From assembly GCA_024663395.1 (NCBI GenBank), contig JANFAH010000106.1, forward strand, positions 1 to 64,000: a DNA stretch of 64,000 nt. Reading direction: 5' to 3'. This DNA comes from Pisolithus tinctorius (lineage: Eukaryota > Basidiomycota > Agaricomycetes > Boletales > Pisolithaceae). A program made the position numbers and the translations under genes. A model generated the notes under the pieces. That model searched no databases. It was not told where the DNA came from and saw only the letters and a program-made list of their open reading frames with translations. Positions 20,568 to 32,429 of this stretch are shown here, piece by piece (the stretch's first letter is position 1; every line of letters starts with the position of its first letter).

Positions 20568-23222
20568 ATGAGTATCCGAGCACCAAGGAAAGGCGAGAAT
20601 TATGAGCTCAGTGTCGATCTCAACAGCGAATACCGCGATAAACGAAAAGATGCCATTAAACGGGTCATAGCGTCCATGACAGTCGGGAAGGGTGCGGTCT
20701 TCGTCTCAGAAGTCGCCCTGGCTAACATCGTGTCCCGTAGATGTCAGCGGTCTCTTTCCCGACGTGCTCAAGAACATGCAAACCGAAGACCTGGAACAGA
20801 AGAAACTCGTGTATTTGTACCTCATGAATTATGCAAAGACGCAACCTGAGCTCGTCATTCTGGCCGTGAACACCTTCGTCAAGGACTCGGAAGACCCTAA
20901 TCCGCTCGTCCGAGCACTCGCGATACGTACAATGGGGTGTTTGCGCGCCGAGAGGATCATTGATTATCTATGTGACCCATTGAATCGCGCACTGAGGGAC
21001 GAGAATCCCTATGTCCGGAAGACTGCTGCCCTGTGCGTCGCCAAGCTATATGATCTGAAATCCTCGCTTGTCATCGACAACGGGTTCTTGTCTCGTCTGC
21101 ACGAGATGATTGCAGACAGCAATCCCATGGTGAACATTTGTCCCTCCTTCCTGGTGGGGATTGCTGATGCAATGGCGGACAGGTCGTCGCGAATACCGTC
21201 GCAGCGCTTACAGACATCCACAAAATCGCGTCCACAGCCCACCCGCCTGTGCCCTCATCCGACCCCGCCATCTTCAACATCACTCCACACATCCTGAACA
21301 AAATTCTGATTGCGCTGAATGAATGCACGGAGTGGGGTCGTGTTGCTGTCTTGAATGCTCTTTCGCGATACACAACCCAAGATGAGAAAGAGAGTGAACA
21401 CATATGTGAGCGTGTCGTTCCCCAGTTCCAACATGCCAATGGGAGTGTGGTCTTGGCCGCCGTCAAGGTTTCGTACTTCTGATTTGTTTCCAACGGAACG
21501 TGCTGGACACAACTTCACAGGTTATTATGATTCACATGCGAGGTATCCGTCGGGAAGATTTCACCAAACAGCTCGTTCGAAAGATGGCACCCCCACTCGT
21601 CACTTTACTTTCTTCTCCTCCGGAAGTGCAATGGGTCGCGTTGAGGAACGTCAACCTTCTCCTTCAGAAGCGGCCCGACTTACTTTCCAACGAGATGCGT
21701 GTGTTCTTTTGTAAATATAACGATCCATTATACGTCAAGGTGGAGAAGTTGGATATTATGGTCCGCCTTGCAAATGATAACAATGTCGACGCGTTGTTGA
21801 GTGAATTGAAAGAGTGTGTGTTCTCTCTGTCTCGTGACGCCTGTATCTGACGACGGCTCAATAGGTATGCTTCAGAAGTCGATGTTGATTTCGTGCGAAA
21901 AAGTATCAAAGCAATAGGACAAACCGCGATAAGTATCGAAAGCTCCGCAGAGCGCTGTGTTAATGTACTTCTGGACCTGATCGGAACGCGGGTTAGTTAC
22001 GTGGTTCAAGAAGCAGTCGTCGTGATGAAGGTCCGCAAAAGTTGTACTAGCTTGGCCAATGGTTTTTGATGATGGCGACAGGATATCTTCCGGAAATATC
22101 CTTCTACATACGAAGGCGTAATACCTACTCTATGCGCCAATCTAGAAGAACTCGACGAGCCAGAAGCGAAAGCTTCGCTTATCTGGATTATAGGTGAATA
22201 TGCAGAAAAGATCGACAACGCCGACGAGCTTCTAGGTACATTCGTCGACACCTTCACAGAAGAATCATACCAGGTATATCCAGTCTCCATCCGTCCTCTT
22301 GACCATCCCGTCTCATTTCTATGACAAAGGTGCAACTACAGACTTTGACGGCGGTGGTCAAACTGTTCCTCAAAAAGCCTGACTCGTCACAAGGAATTGT
22401 ACAGCGCGTGCTGGACACTGCCACGAAGGACTGCGACTCGCCGGATGTACGTGATCGGGCTTACATTTACTGGAGGTTGCTCTCTACAGATCCTGGAGCC
22501 GCAAAGGCATGCAACCAGTGAATTCAATACTCGCTCAGTACTGACCGACCCTTCGTAGGCCGTCGTTTTAGCTCATAGACCACCAATTTCTATTCCACGC
22601 ACCACGGTATCCCCAGCTCTCCTTGAGGAGCTTCTTGGCGAGATATCCTCGTTGGCAAGTGTATATCACAAACCGGCGGAAACATTCATAGGTCATGGGC
22701 GAATCGGCGCAGACGCTGTTCAGCGCAAAGGGACAGAGTATGTGTTCCCTTTTCCCCCGTACTTTATGTGAGCTCACTTTCTTTTACCGTCATTTGCATA
22801 GATTGTCAGATGATCACGCTTTCGCTCAGAAAGCTTTCAGAACGGTCGTGGCTGGCCAACAAGCGGAGAACCTTCTCGATTTTGACGAGGCACCAGCTCA
22901 AGAAGAACCTTCTGGGCTTGCTGCGACAAGGATTCTGCCTTCTACACCTGCCACGGCGAGTTTCCTCTCAGGGACGTCTGCGAATCCGTTGGATGATCTC
23001 GTATCGATATTTGGAGGAATGAGCGCCAGCAGTGCCCATGCAGGTGCGGTTGCAAATAGACCTGGTTTCGATGGTGTTAGTATTGGGGAGGGAGCGCTGG
23101 GTGGGTTGGGTGGCACAACGTCACCTCCACCCGGCGGTGCCAGTTTTGGTCCAGGTGTTGATGCCCTCGGATCACCTAATGCAGGTCACGGGCCTCAGGG
23201 GGACTTACTAGGCCTGTTCTGA
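20568..23222 (+). CDS. APL2: AP-1 clathrin adaptor complex subunit beta
   Basis: Large beta-adaptin subunit, which binds clathrin at the trans-Golgi/endosome. The N-terminal trunk is unmistakable: [84 protein letters not shown]-like repeats continue over many exons, including [16 protein letters not shown]. The C-terminus is a Gly/Ser/Pro-rich hinge ending [14 protein letters not shown] with stop TGA at 23220. The length, about 720 residues, fits a fungal beta subunit without a long ear domain. The first intron (about 20692-20740) joins SMTVGK to [12 protein letters not shown]-1 is preferred over AP-2 on length and hinge, but this is inference. A degenerate copy of its 3' end lies at 48.8 kb. 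Confidence 0.88.
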
Positions 23223-23333
23223 ACGTGCAATCGTGGTCGAATATATCGTGTGATGTACATTCTCTAGGATACTTCATAGATTACGGATCAGATCGATGGT
23301 CAGCTTTTGGGAGATAGTTGGGGACGTGGACAG

Positions 23334-24190
23334 TCCCCTAGGTGGGGCAATTCGTCTCGGTGATAAAACACCGTGTCCCAAATGACAGCTTTCGACACCA
23401 ACTTTCAAACCCAGTGAAAACTCGACATGTCCGGAGGTGGCCAGACGTGACCAAATATGAGTCGGAGCGGACGTCGGGATTATACCACGAGAGAGCATAT
23501 GCTGAAATCTTCTGGGCGAGGATCGGGCCAAGGTGGGCGCGCTGGAAGCGCTTGGTAGCGTGGAGGGTCTTCGTGATGAAGGAGATGGGGGTGACATAGG
23601 TGATGTTGGAGGTTTCGGTGACGCCACTACCGCCAATGATAATGCCTCCGAAGCGGCCAAAGGCATCGGTGACGCAGGAACCGGAGTCCCCTTTGGCGGA
23701 GAATGCACCCGAGGTCTTGTCTGTGGGGATTACGGGTCACTCCCTCGACTCCTTGTACACGCCGTTGAAGTAGTTGCGGGTGAAGGAGCAAACGTTGTTC
23801 GCCTTGCTGAGGGTCATGCCCGTCTTCGCGCCGTTCTTTCAGACGATCAAGCACGGGTCGCCGTTGGAGTCGAGCGTAGGCGGCTTGACGAGGTCGGTCT
23901 CGGGGACCTGGTTGTGAATTGTCACGAAACGGCTGGTGGGGAATTTGAAGGAGGGGGCGTTGGTGGCATGTAGATAGACCTTGTCCATGAATTCTTGGCG
24001 CATGTACTTGGTGCCTATGTATAGGAACGTAGTTTGTAGAAACGGTCGCTTACCTGGTATTATTCAGTCACGCCTGGAAACAAAACAGTTGTGGATGCTT
24101 TGCATCATGGCGCAGTCTGAAAAAGCAACGGCCGGAATCGACGCACCACCATTCGCAGAGTTGGGGATAACATTCATATTAGTGACGAAG
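23334..24190 (-). pseudogene. Serine-protease-like protein, decayed copy
   Basis: The minus strand keeps a frame with GTKYMRQEFMDKVYLHATNA, FPTSRFVTIHNQVPETDLV, KNGAKTGMTLSKANNV, then SGAFSAKGDSGSCV and ITYVTPISFITKTL. KGDSGS is the trypsin-type active-serine motif, and the order matches a basidiomycete serine-protease-like family. In-frame TGA codons at 23841-23839 (after CLIV) and 23739-23737 (after KESRE) fall where I expect tryptophan, and a third TGA occurs upstream near 24070. The N-terminal half is absent or unrecognisable. The intron GTAAGC...ATAG at about 24056-24017 is still readable. It is convergent with AP-1 beta, about 110 bp from its stop. Confidence 0.65.
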
Positions 24191-25214
24191 TAGTGCACGA
24201 AGCGCAGAATCTATAGATGTAACTGAGACGGTAAATGTAGGCTGACTTGGGCTAGCGCGAGATCACTCCCGGAGGTGTGAGGGCGCCGAGAGAGTTGGGG
24301 GGCCTTTTATCAATGTATTGCGTGTAATGCTACTAGTGTAGGGGCCAATATTATGCACTAGCACGAACAAGGAGCCTACGACGTACCTTAGTAGTAGTGT
24401 AACCGGTCTTCTGGCTCAGCTGCTTTCCTTTCTTCATACAAGGTAGGTGGTTCGGTTTTACGGACTCAGACTCCGTAAGCACTCTGACCTTCTTCATCTT
24501 TACAGAAGACAAACCGCACGCATGGGAGTGAGATTACCGGGCATGTCGACAACGATCTTCCCGAGCCTCGGCGTTAGGATGACAATGAGAACGGTACCTT
24601 CAGGATAACCCATGGACCTAGCATTGGAAGGTGTCCACGTATTCAGATGGCAGTGTTGTTGTCAGCGACTGTCTCTAGACACGTCACGTCGAGACAGGTA
24701 TTAAGTTATGGTGGAAGGGAGGTTATTGAAAAAAACCGGAGGATGTCTAATGTAGCACGTGGCAGTAACTTAGGTACAGGTGCCTGTACCAGTCGAGAGT
24801 TTACAACTCCACACAATAGCCGATCGCGGAAAGCACCCCTGCTAACACACCAACGATGTGGAGGAAATAGTTAGCGGGCAGTTCAAGGTTTATAGGTGTT
24901 AGAACTTATCTTCGTCGATTTCACGCCTTGTACACCTCAGCCACAGCCTCGTAGTACCTCAGGCTCAACCACCGATATTCACGGTGACGATCTACCACCA
25001 ACACCAACTGACAATGGCGAGGTCTGCCACCAATGCAAACCCGGGTTCCAACATCCGATCGACAGCGTACAACGGGACTATATATTAGTAGAACGCGTAT
25101 ACGGTCATCAGTACTGTCACAAGGAACATAAAATAGGTCGGAGAGTCGTGTGTTTATTGCGTTTGCAACACAGAACAAGTACACAATGCCAGGTATGTGG
25201 TAGCTGTACCGTTG
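24191..25214. other. Intergenic region with one dispersed fragment
   Basis: No intact gene is supported. A short frame at 24896-25318 on the plus strand has a CHQC and a CQVCGSC, but nothing else ties it to a zinc-finger family. The fragment at 24791-24872 is described separately. Confidence 0.45.
24791..24872 (-). repeat. Fragment shared with 58.2 kb
   Basis: About 80 bp align at roughly three positions in four with 58200-58281, same orientation. Both contain ACACACCAACRATGTGGA. On the minus strand this copy could encode YFLHIVGVLAGVLSAIGYC followed by EL and a stop, like the end of a membrane protein, while the other copy does not keep that ending. It is probably a relic of a duplicated gene end. 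Confidence 0.55.
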
Positions 25215-26320
25215 CTACGAGTCGAAAGGTTGCTCGAATAGAAATTCGAATAAGGACTCGAGGAACTGCCTGTTCTCAGGTTGCTCGTCGACTGGTACGG
25301 CCATTATTGCCTCTTTAAGTTCCTCCTGAGTGGCACGGTGGGTGACATCCCTAACGTCCGCTTTCTTTCGTACATAGATATGAGAGAACAGGTACATCAA
25401 TTCCTCGACAGAGGGAGTATGCGACTGTCGACGTTCTTTGAGTTTGTTCTTGACGCGTCTTGCCAATTTGGGGAGTGGTAGATGGGACGCACAGAGTCTC
25501 TCCCATGATTTCTTGCCAAAACAACGAATCATCTTTTCTTCTGCCATGTCTAGTAGGATGCCGTGATGAAATGGCACTAGGAATGAAATAGCCTGACGGA
25601 GAGATCAGTCAAGAAGCGCTCTACATGGGTCAGAACCAATTACCCGGCACAGGTCGTCGGTCGCATTGGTACGTTTCCTGTACGTCTCGTCGACCTGAAC
25701 CTCGAGGGCTGCTATGGCACGACCCAACTCCGACTGCTCCTTCCGTATTTCGCTGTGTACTCTTTTCAAGTCATTGACCGACTTCTTCGTTTTATCGACA
25801 GCTCTTCTAAATTCATCGTCCAACTTCTTCATTTCACTGCGATGGCGTTCCATGTTGTGCTCATGCCTCATCTCAATCAACCTGCATTCCATTGTAGTAA
25901 GTCTCGACCGCAACATTTCTGTAATGTCACAGTTAGTCCTAGCAGATAGCAACAATATAACGGAAACTCACCATCACTACAGTCTCCCAAAGATCCATCC
26001 TCAGGACAATCTCCAGCATCTTTCGTCTTTGGCTCAATGACGACGTGCATCACTTTATCCTCCTCATCTAGGCCACAGTCAGCTGACAACTACTTGTGGT
26101 TTACACTGACAGGCTCACCAAAAAAATGTTCACTTTTGAGCATGTCTGGTCTCACTGGGACCACAGAGTCGCCAGTTGAATTCACTGCTGTTGCTTGCAC
26201 TGCGGGTTGAAGACCGCCAGGGGTGTGTGCAGGAAACAGATATTCCAGATCCAAAATACGAATTTCAGGGTGGTTAAACATAACACGTATTCTCGAAAGC
26301 CTTGACATGGCCAGTACCAT
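25215..26320 (-). CDS. Coiled-coil protein of unknown function
   Basis: A spliced gene of four exons, about 330 residues. Exon 1 (from 26320) is MVLAMSRLSRIRVMFNHPEI with LDLEYLFPAHTPGG. Exon 2 is acidic (ADCGLDEEDKVMHVVIEPK). Exon 3 is a long charged helix rich in Glu, Lys and Arg (MKKLDDEFRRAVDKTKKSV, DLKRVHSEIRKEQSELGR), a clear coiled coil. Exon 4 has HHGILLDMAEEKMIRCF and ends LESLFEFLFEQPFDS. Introns are GT-AG, including one at 25649-25600 starting GTAATTGG. I do not recognise the family. A copy of the exon 3/intron/exon 4 region is found at 57.6 kb. It is divergent from the F-box gene, with about 190 bp between them. Confidence 0.65.
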
Positions 26321-26511
26321 GATTGAGAAATCGAAGAGGGAAAGGCCCCGCGCAGTGGTCTATAAGTCCTAGGGGAAAAAAGGGGTCAGCTGCTGAGGCG
26401 CCTTGCTTACGTCAGCTGACATGAAGGCAACTTCGCACCACTGCACACACAGCCACTGAGCACTGAGCGTCTGCGAAACATACTCAATCCCGACTGCCCT
26501 CCCACTGTTTT

Positions 26512-29364
26512 ATGCCAACGAGACCCGCACATTCATCCCGGAAAGAAGAACAGATCAGTACTAGAACATATTTACATCCTTTTCTGACACAGACCCTTCA
26601 ACATGGAGAACAACGCGAACAAAAAGACCGTTCAATTCCTGTCGAATCACTTACACACGTCACTTCGTATCTCACTCCGCCCTCACTCATCGCCCTCGGC
26701 AGCACTTGTAGGCGCTTGCACGGCCACGTAAACGACGACAACACGTGGTATCGTGCCTTCCTTACTCAGGTAGTCGGTGCCCATCCAGAACGCCCCCTCG
26801 ACGAAGGAAATGTTTTTCTGTTGAGGAGGGTAGCACGTACCTGGAGGGCGGAGTTTGTGTCGAGGTACATGCTCAGACAGTGCGCTTCTCTTCCTTGGTC
26901 GCATATTTTTTCATTGACAAATGTATGGTGAATCGATAGACAGTGGGAACATGCCCGTACACCGTGTGTCGCTCACACGCCTCAGGACACGACCATTGAC
27001 AGCATCTACCTCGTCTCCCCGTATATCCAGTCTTCCCTATTTCCCCCCTTCCCCTATTCCAATCAGCGCGATCAGCCTGCAGGGCCTGGTCCAGCACTTC
27101 TGACCATATCCCTCCAATACGGAACCATCGCACGCTCCTTCCCGCTCACGGGGAAAGTCCTCAAAGGATACCTCGATCCATCGGGCACTGGTCCTGGGAT
27201 TGGGAATCCGAATGCCGAGTTCACACCCGACGTTTCGGCATGTGAGATCATGTCTTCATCTTCTTCCGAGTCTAAGGGAAGCGTGAGCGTGGTTTGGGGT
27301 AAACGCGATGGCGAAATTCTCCTCACTACCACCAGCAGGGCGTTTGTGCCCGCATCGGGTTTCACGACTTCCAGTGTGGTGCGGTGCAGCGTCCAAGATT
27401 TGCACCATGGCGCCGTGAATAAAATCGTCATCGATTCGCTCTCGAAGACATTCCTTTCGGCTGGAGGAGACGGAAGAGTGAAATTATGGAGCTGGGATCG
27501 ACAGAACCTGAACTGCTTGTGGACTTCTGAGCAAAGCCAGGTGTCATTGGTTCCAGATGGAATCGTTGGCCTGGCAGGAGGCTTGAGCTCTGGCGTGATC
27601 GTAGGAGTGCTGGCTAGTGGCGATATTTGTGTGTGGTGGGTTCCGTCTGTGATAGATGTGGGTACGGCCGCTATTGCACTCCCCGAACTGAGGATCGGTG
27701 ATCCGACAAAGAGTGGCGGAGGTCAGGGACAGTCGGACGCAGGTCATGCTCTGAGCAGACAGACCCCAAAACTCAAAGCTATACATATTCTGCGCGGTCC
27801 TCGTTACTCGTCCACCCCACCTAATTCTCTGTTGTCGCCGTCTGCCGCAAGTTCTCAACCAACGACTTTGTTGATGTCTTACACCTCCCACCCCTTCCTT
27901 TACCTCCTTACAGTGACCTCCACCGACACACTTGGGATCACGCAATTCGGAGACGGAGAGTGTGGGTGCTCCCTTTCTGCCCTCGAGGTCGTGAGTTCTG
28001 TTGTGGAGCCTATCGTATGCTCCTCTTGGCCTGCTGCCTCAAGAGAGGGAAGCGGGGGACGAACGAGAGAGCGAGAGTTCGTGATTGCAGGTGATTACAT
28101 GGGGTTCGTCAGCTTTTATGATATCGACGCGCCTGCTACCCCTGCGGCGTCATATAACTCAACATCCTCGCCAACGTCGATCACGCCAGCAACATTGTTG
28201 CGCGTATCGACACCTAAACACAAATTTTCGGCCCACACCGATGGATCTATCACATCTATTGCATGGTCCCCATATGTGTTTGTGACAGGCTCGCAGCGAG
28301 GGAGCGTGGCTGTTTGGGATAGCATTACTTTAGAAGAGGTGAGGAGGTTCGATTCCTTGCAGTTTTCTCATCGCCCTACTCGTTTCCCTCTTCTTGCCCC
28401 TCCTGCTCCGGACCTTGGGGGTGGGGGTGGGAACGAGAATGAGAATGCTGAAAGAGCAGATGCGGAAGGAGATGGAGATGGCGTGAGCAAGATACTCATT
28501 GAGAACCAGATGGTGGTGGTTGTTCGAGGGAATAGAGTTATGACGTGGCATGCCGGGGACATGAGACGTCTAGGGAAGGCAAGACGTCATGCGCGGGGGA
28601 AGAAAGTCAATCAGGGGAAAAGGATGGAAAGAGGGGTTGCGAAGGGACTGGGTACGTTTCTTCCCCTTTTTGTAATGGTGCGATCTTAAAGCTTGTGCTG
28701 GGCAGACCAATATGATTTCCAAGTGTCCATCGCAGACTCAATCAATGAGATCACGCATGAAAGGGAACATGCGGCATACGAGAGGGAGCGGATGATGCGC
28801 ACTATAGGGAGGGTGAGGGAGGAAAGAGAAGGACTGGAAAACTTGGGGTTGGACGAGACTGAGGCTGTCGAGTATGTGATGTGGCTGTCGAGGGAGGAGT
28901 GTGTGAAGGAGGTGGGGGTGAAAGTTGGAACTAAGGCTGGAGAAGAAGTTCATGAAGGCGACCTCGAAAACTTACTTGGTGATACGTTCACTCCCGATAC
29001 AGGATCAACGTCAGAGAGGGCAGCACAGGCGATATCGTCCTTGGCGGAAGAAGATTTCCTACCTGTCCCTCGGAGGAGTGCAAGTGGATCACCCACACCA
29101 AGTAACTCCTCACCATCAACTTCACTGTTAGATTCGGAATCTGGGTCGGTGTGGGGATCTGTGTCAGCCCATCTGTCGTTCTCGACTCCGAGTCTTGAAC
29201 GCGAACGTCGCCAATCGCGATCAGTGTGGGGGAGTGGACAAGGGGCGTCGTCATCTGGCACTAGCGCATCTGTTTTGGCCCCTGGATGGGGGGATGACGA
29301 TGACTTGAGGTTCGCAATCGAGTTGAGTCTTGCTGAGGCTCAGAGTCGCGGAGACGTTTTGTGA
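26512..29364 (+). CDS. F-box/WD40/UIM protein, Ufo1-like
   Basis: Likely substrate receptor of an SCF ubiquitin ligase. After about 40 residues an F-box is seen: SIPVESLTHVTSYLTPPSLI, CRRLHGHVNDDNTWY. After an intron (about 26925-26990), WD40-type repeats follow: HHGAVNKIVIDSLSKTFLSA, GGDGRVKLWSWD, FVIAGDYMGFVSFYDID, ITSIAWSPYVFVTGSQRGSV, AVWDSITLEEVRRF. The last exon starts DQYDFQVSIADSINEITHER, and the extreme C-terminus DDDLRFAIELSLAEAQSR is a ubiquitin-interacting motif. A second UIM-like stretch is near TEAVEYVMWLSREE. F-box, WD40 and C-terminal UIM together is the architecture of yeast Ufo1, which handles Ho endonuclease. The biological target here is unknown. The exon 1/2 border is uncertain. 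Confidence 0.78.
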
Positions 29365-30480
29365 GTGTGCCCTTAGACTATGGTATGGGCGAATAGGGCA
29401 AGTGTGCTTCCCCGACTTATCGTCATTTTTTCTTCTTCTATGAATCCTTTTCTTTTTTTCTTGTATGCGAGCCACTCGGTATCGACGTAGAATGGGAGTA
29501 TTATTGTCTGTGTAGTGTAAATAACCGTCGTTCGTGTTTGAACGCTAGAACGTATATAGCGACAACGCCGAAAACCCGTGAAGCTTGTTGAAGCTGTAAC
29601 CTTCCGTACTAAGTTACCTGCCCAAGATCAACTGAGACGCCATGGGGCCCTACGGTAGTATCTTCTGTCTTGCCCATGGGTCAGACTGAGCTGGATCCGG
29701 TACCTCTGTGAGAATGTAGTCTTGCGACCTTCGTAAGTGTAACAGTGTTGGCCTACATATCGATTCAGCTCGCATGCACCTTCAAGTTGCTACAACGTAA
29801 GCTAAGATCCTGTGTGTGGTGCCTTCGCACGTCTGCTGGATCTTATTATAAGGGTGCTCCGACGTTCGAAGGGGCCTGCAACCGCCCCGTCAGGACACCC
29901 GTAGATGCAGATACACCTTCGATATCGCAACCCGCATTGCCTGTATCAGCTGTCGGCTTCCCGGGCTTTGAAGAGTTACCAAGCGTTTAGTAAATTACCG
30001 TCACCGACCGCCAGCAATTCCTGCTCATGATCAATCTGCTAGGATCGCATCCAAATCTTCGCAGGCTCAATTTTACGACGCGGGAGATGAGCGCTTGAGC
30101 CCTCAACGCGATCTACGACGTGTATACTGGTGGAGTCCCTTACGCTCTCTGAAGAGTCACCAGGTCCTAGGTGGGTTTCCAAAAACCTTGCTCACGCCCG
30201 TAGCTAATTGATGCCAGGATATCGCCTGATTTTCATCTCCGAGCATGGAACATGGGTTCCTCTGGAACACTCGGACGGGTAACGAGCCTGAAATGAACAT
30301 CAGAAGCGGTGCTCCCTCTGGCTTTGAGGAGCTGTCAAGTCCCGAATGGTTCTCCATACCACTAACTCCCCACCGTTTTCGCTCATGGTTAAGTTATGGC
30401 AGGCAGTATTCAATCCTTCGCCGAGTTACCTGGATTCTGCTCACCTCTGCCAGTGGTGGACCTTCCAGTTTTTGAAGAGC
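29365..30480. other. Intergenic region with a recurring FEEL-encoding word
   Basis: No gene is supported. Three related 18-bp words at 29964-29981, 30320-30337 and 30468-30485 each could encode F-E-E-L (GFEELPS, GFEELSS, VFEELQP), in different local contexts. Confidence 0.4.
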
Positions 30481-31050
30481 TGCAGCCTTCTGGGCGGATC
30501 TCCCTTGCCGGCTTCCCAACGGTCATGTGTACAACTCATCTACGCAAGGAGAATTAGCGATGTTACGCTAGATAACATTGAACAGTACGTTCTGAAGTGG
30601 CCGGAACCTGATGTTTTCAGCGAACTCCACGCGTTTACTTACTTGACACTCGGTTCTAATGTTCCCGAGGACATTTTCGTACGCTGCGCTCTGAGGTTGA
30701 AATATTGTGGTGCAAATCGCAAGCACAGCCCCACTTATGCCGATGACTGCGATCTGCTCGCGAGGAGGGTAACGGATATCAAGTTCTGCACACCCTCAAT
30801 TATTCGTGCTCAAGGCATACCATCTGTTATGATTGCCTACAAACTATGTAGGCAGTGGGACGAGAGAGAGATACGCAAGTGGTTCCACGTCCAGCACGAG
30901 ACAAAGAGGGACATGATTAGATGGCATTTCATGGAGCTTAGGATTCCCACACCGGTAACACATTACTTCAAACGTTACACCGCTTCCCTTGGACGCTGTT
31001 CAGGACTGAGCGGCGTGTTCCAGAGCAACTCTAACAGACTCTGTTGCTAA
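30481..31050 (+). CDS. Hypothetical protein, uncertain
   Basis: An open frame of about 190 codons with balanced composition: YARRISDVTLDNIEQYVLKW, FTYLTLGSNVPEDIFVRCAL, YKLCRQWDEREIRKWFHVQ. The frame extends upstream to 30346 but the start is not convincing. I recognise no family. It may be a decayed fragment of the kind seen elsewhere in the window. Confidence 0.3.
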   Translation, partial: CSLLGGSPLPASQRSCVQLIYARRISDVTLDNIEQYVLKWPEPDVFSELHAFTYLTLGSNVPEDIFVRCALRLKYCGANRKHSPTYADDCDLLARRVTDIKFCTPSIIRAQGIPSVMIAYKLCRQWDEREIRKWFHVQHETKRDMIRWHFMELRIPTPVTHYFKRYTASLGRCSGLSGVFQSNSNRLCC

Positions 31051-32308
31051 AAGGAGTATCAGGTAAGTTACAAATAGACTGCCCTGCAGCAGAGGACTGT
31101 CGGATTGTTGGAGCAGACTCCATGCCAGCTTTCATGCTAGTAGCGCAATTTGTTGTTTAAAGCAAATGTAGAATTTGTTACGGTATGGAGTAGTTGTGTT
31201 TGGTACGTATGATGACATCTGCCTCTCTCAGACACTCACGATCGGCCGCAAATGGTGGAGCTGGAGAAAAATCCGAAACCAACTATTACACCGTATTCCT
31301 TGGTTTCTCGGAGCTTGTACGTGACGCTGGAGTTTGGTGCGGGGGATTTCCCGAAAGTGGACGAGGTTTGGAGAATTCTGAGGAGACATACGTTCGGCAG
31401 CCACGAAAACTTCATGGTTCAGCGACTACTACTCACTAGGACTTGATTCCAGCAGTGGTTACGACATGGCAAGACGAAGGCTTATCTATGAGCGTCAAAA
31501 GTGTCAACAGCGATGGAGCGATGGAGCGATAGGTGGTGGCTGGGATTGTGAACGAGTGATACGTACAATTCGAGGACCGAGCTAGATTGGACCTTAAATG
31601 AGTCGGGTGAGAGGACAGAATTGTCATCACGCCAGAACCAGTACAAAAATAGTCACTGGAACTGCAGGCAGTGGCGCCGTTACGATGTGATGGCACAATA
31701 GTGAGGTGACGAGATGAACCTCGCACGTTCGGTCGTAAGGAGTCGGAGTTGGGTTTGTCTGCACTTGATTGAGTCCGTAGCCGTGAGCGCTGGGAAGGAA
31801 CGGCCTGTGTACGTTGCTTGCCAAACGGCAACAAAATTGCGAGTCCATCGAAGCCCGGAAGGCCAGGTGGTTTGTGGCCAAAATTACTGTTAGTGCAATC
31901 GCATTTCTCGCGCTGCATTCGCGCCAGACGTGGCGCGGAATGGTTGCAGGGTAAACGATCTGGCTGAGATGGAGAGGCCTGATTCCTGGAGCGGATGAAG
32001 AATCCACTGGAGGTGAGCTGTAACTGTGTGCATACACCCAACGTGCAAGGGTCGGTATGACGTCAGGCCGGAGGGTACAAGTCCCGGTGCAGAAAATTAC
32101 GTAAGTCCACCCGTTCTGACTGGCGATCACGCATGCCGGTGGCGGGAAATGTGCCAGGTACGACAGCTAGACCACGGGGCTCTATGATCTTATCATCAGT
32201 TGCGCTTCAACAGCTGAGAGTGCGATGTCGTACTTGCACGTTGCGCAGGTTATTACCCAGGCACGGGTGCAGCGGCGATGCCCGAATGGCAAAATCAACT
32301 CACTGGCA
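31051..32308. other. Intergenic region, upstream flank of ATPase A
   Basis: About 1.25 kb with no gene I can support. Long open frames on the minus strand (31436-32130) overlap each other in different frames and have no family features. Confidence 0.45.
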
Positions 32309-32389
32309 GGAATGGCGAAAATCGCTCTGTTGTACGGCTGTCATGGAGAAACCGACCGAAAGATAAGGCGAACGAGATAATATAAAAAG
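32309..32389 (+). promoter_or_regulatory. Promoter elements of ATPase A
   Basis: AATGGCGAAAATCGCTC lies near 32312, about 120 bp before the ATG. Nearly the same word, AATGGCGAAAACTGCTC, occurs near 42040, about 135 bp before the ATG of paralogue B. A GATAAG site is near 32361 and a TATA-like TATAAAAAGG near 32380, about 50 bp before the ATG. Confidence 0.45.
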
Positions 32390-32429
32390 GCGACTCAATT
32401 CCCAATCGCATCTCACACCCGTCGTTGGG

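Noticed and set aside
5282..24070. TGA read as tryptophan or arginine (variant genetic code)
   Set aside because: Both pseudogenes are interrupted by TGA, but intact genes such as AP-1 beta and the CsbD-like gene end in TGA at the expected C-terminus, so TGA is a normal stop here.
24896..25318. CDCA7-type zinc-finger gene
   Set aside because: A CHQC and a CQVCGSC are present, but the remaining cysteines are out of frame and the segment overlaps the end of a better-supported minus-strand gene.
31436..32130. Long minus-strand open frames upstream of ATPase A
   Set aside because: Overlapping frames with no motif and no splicing logic; likely chance openness in GC-rich DNA.
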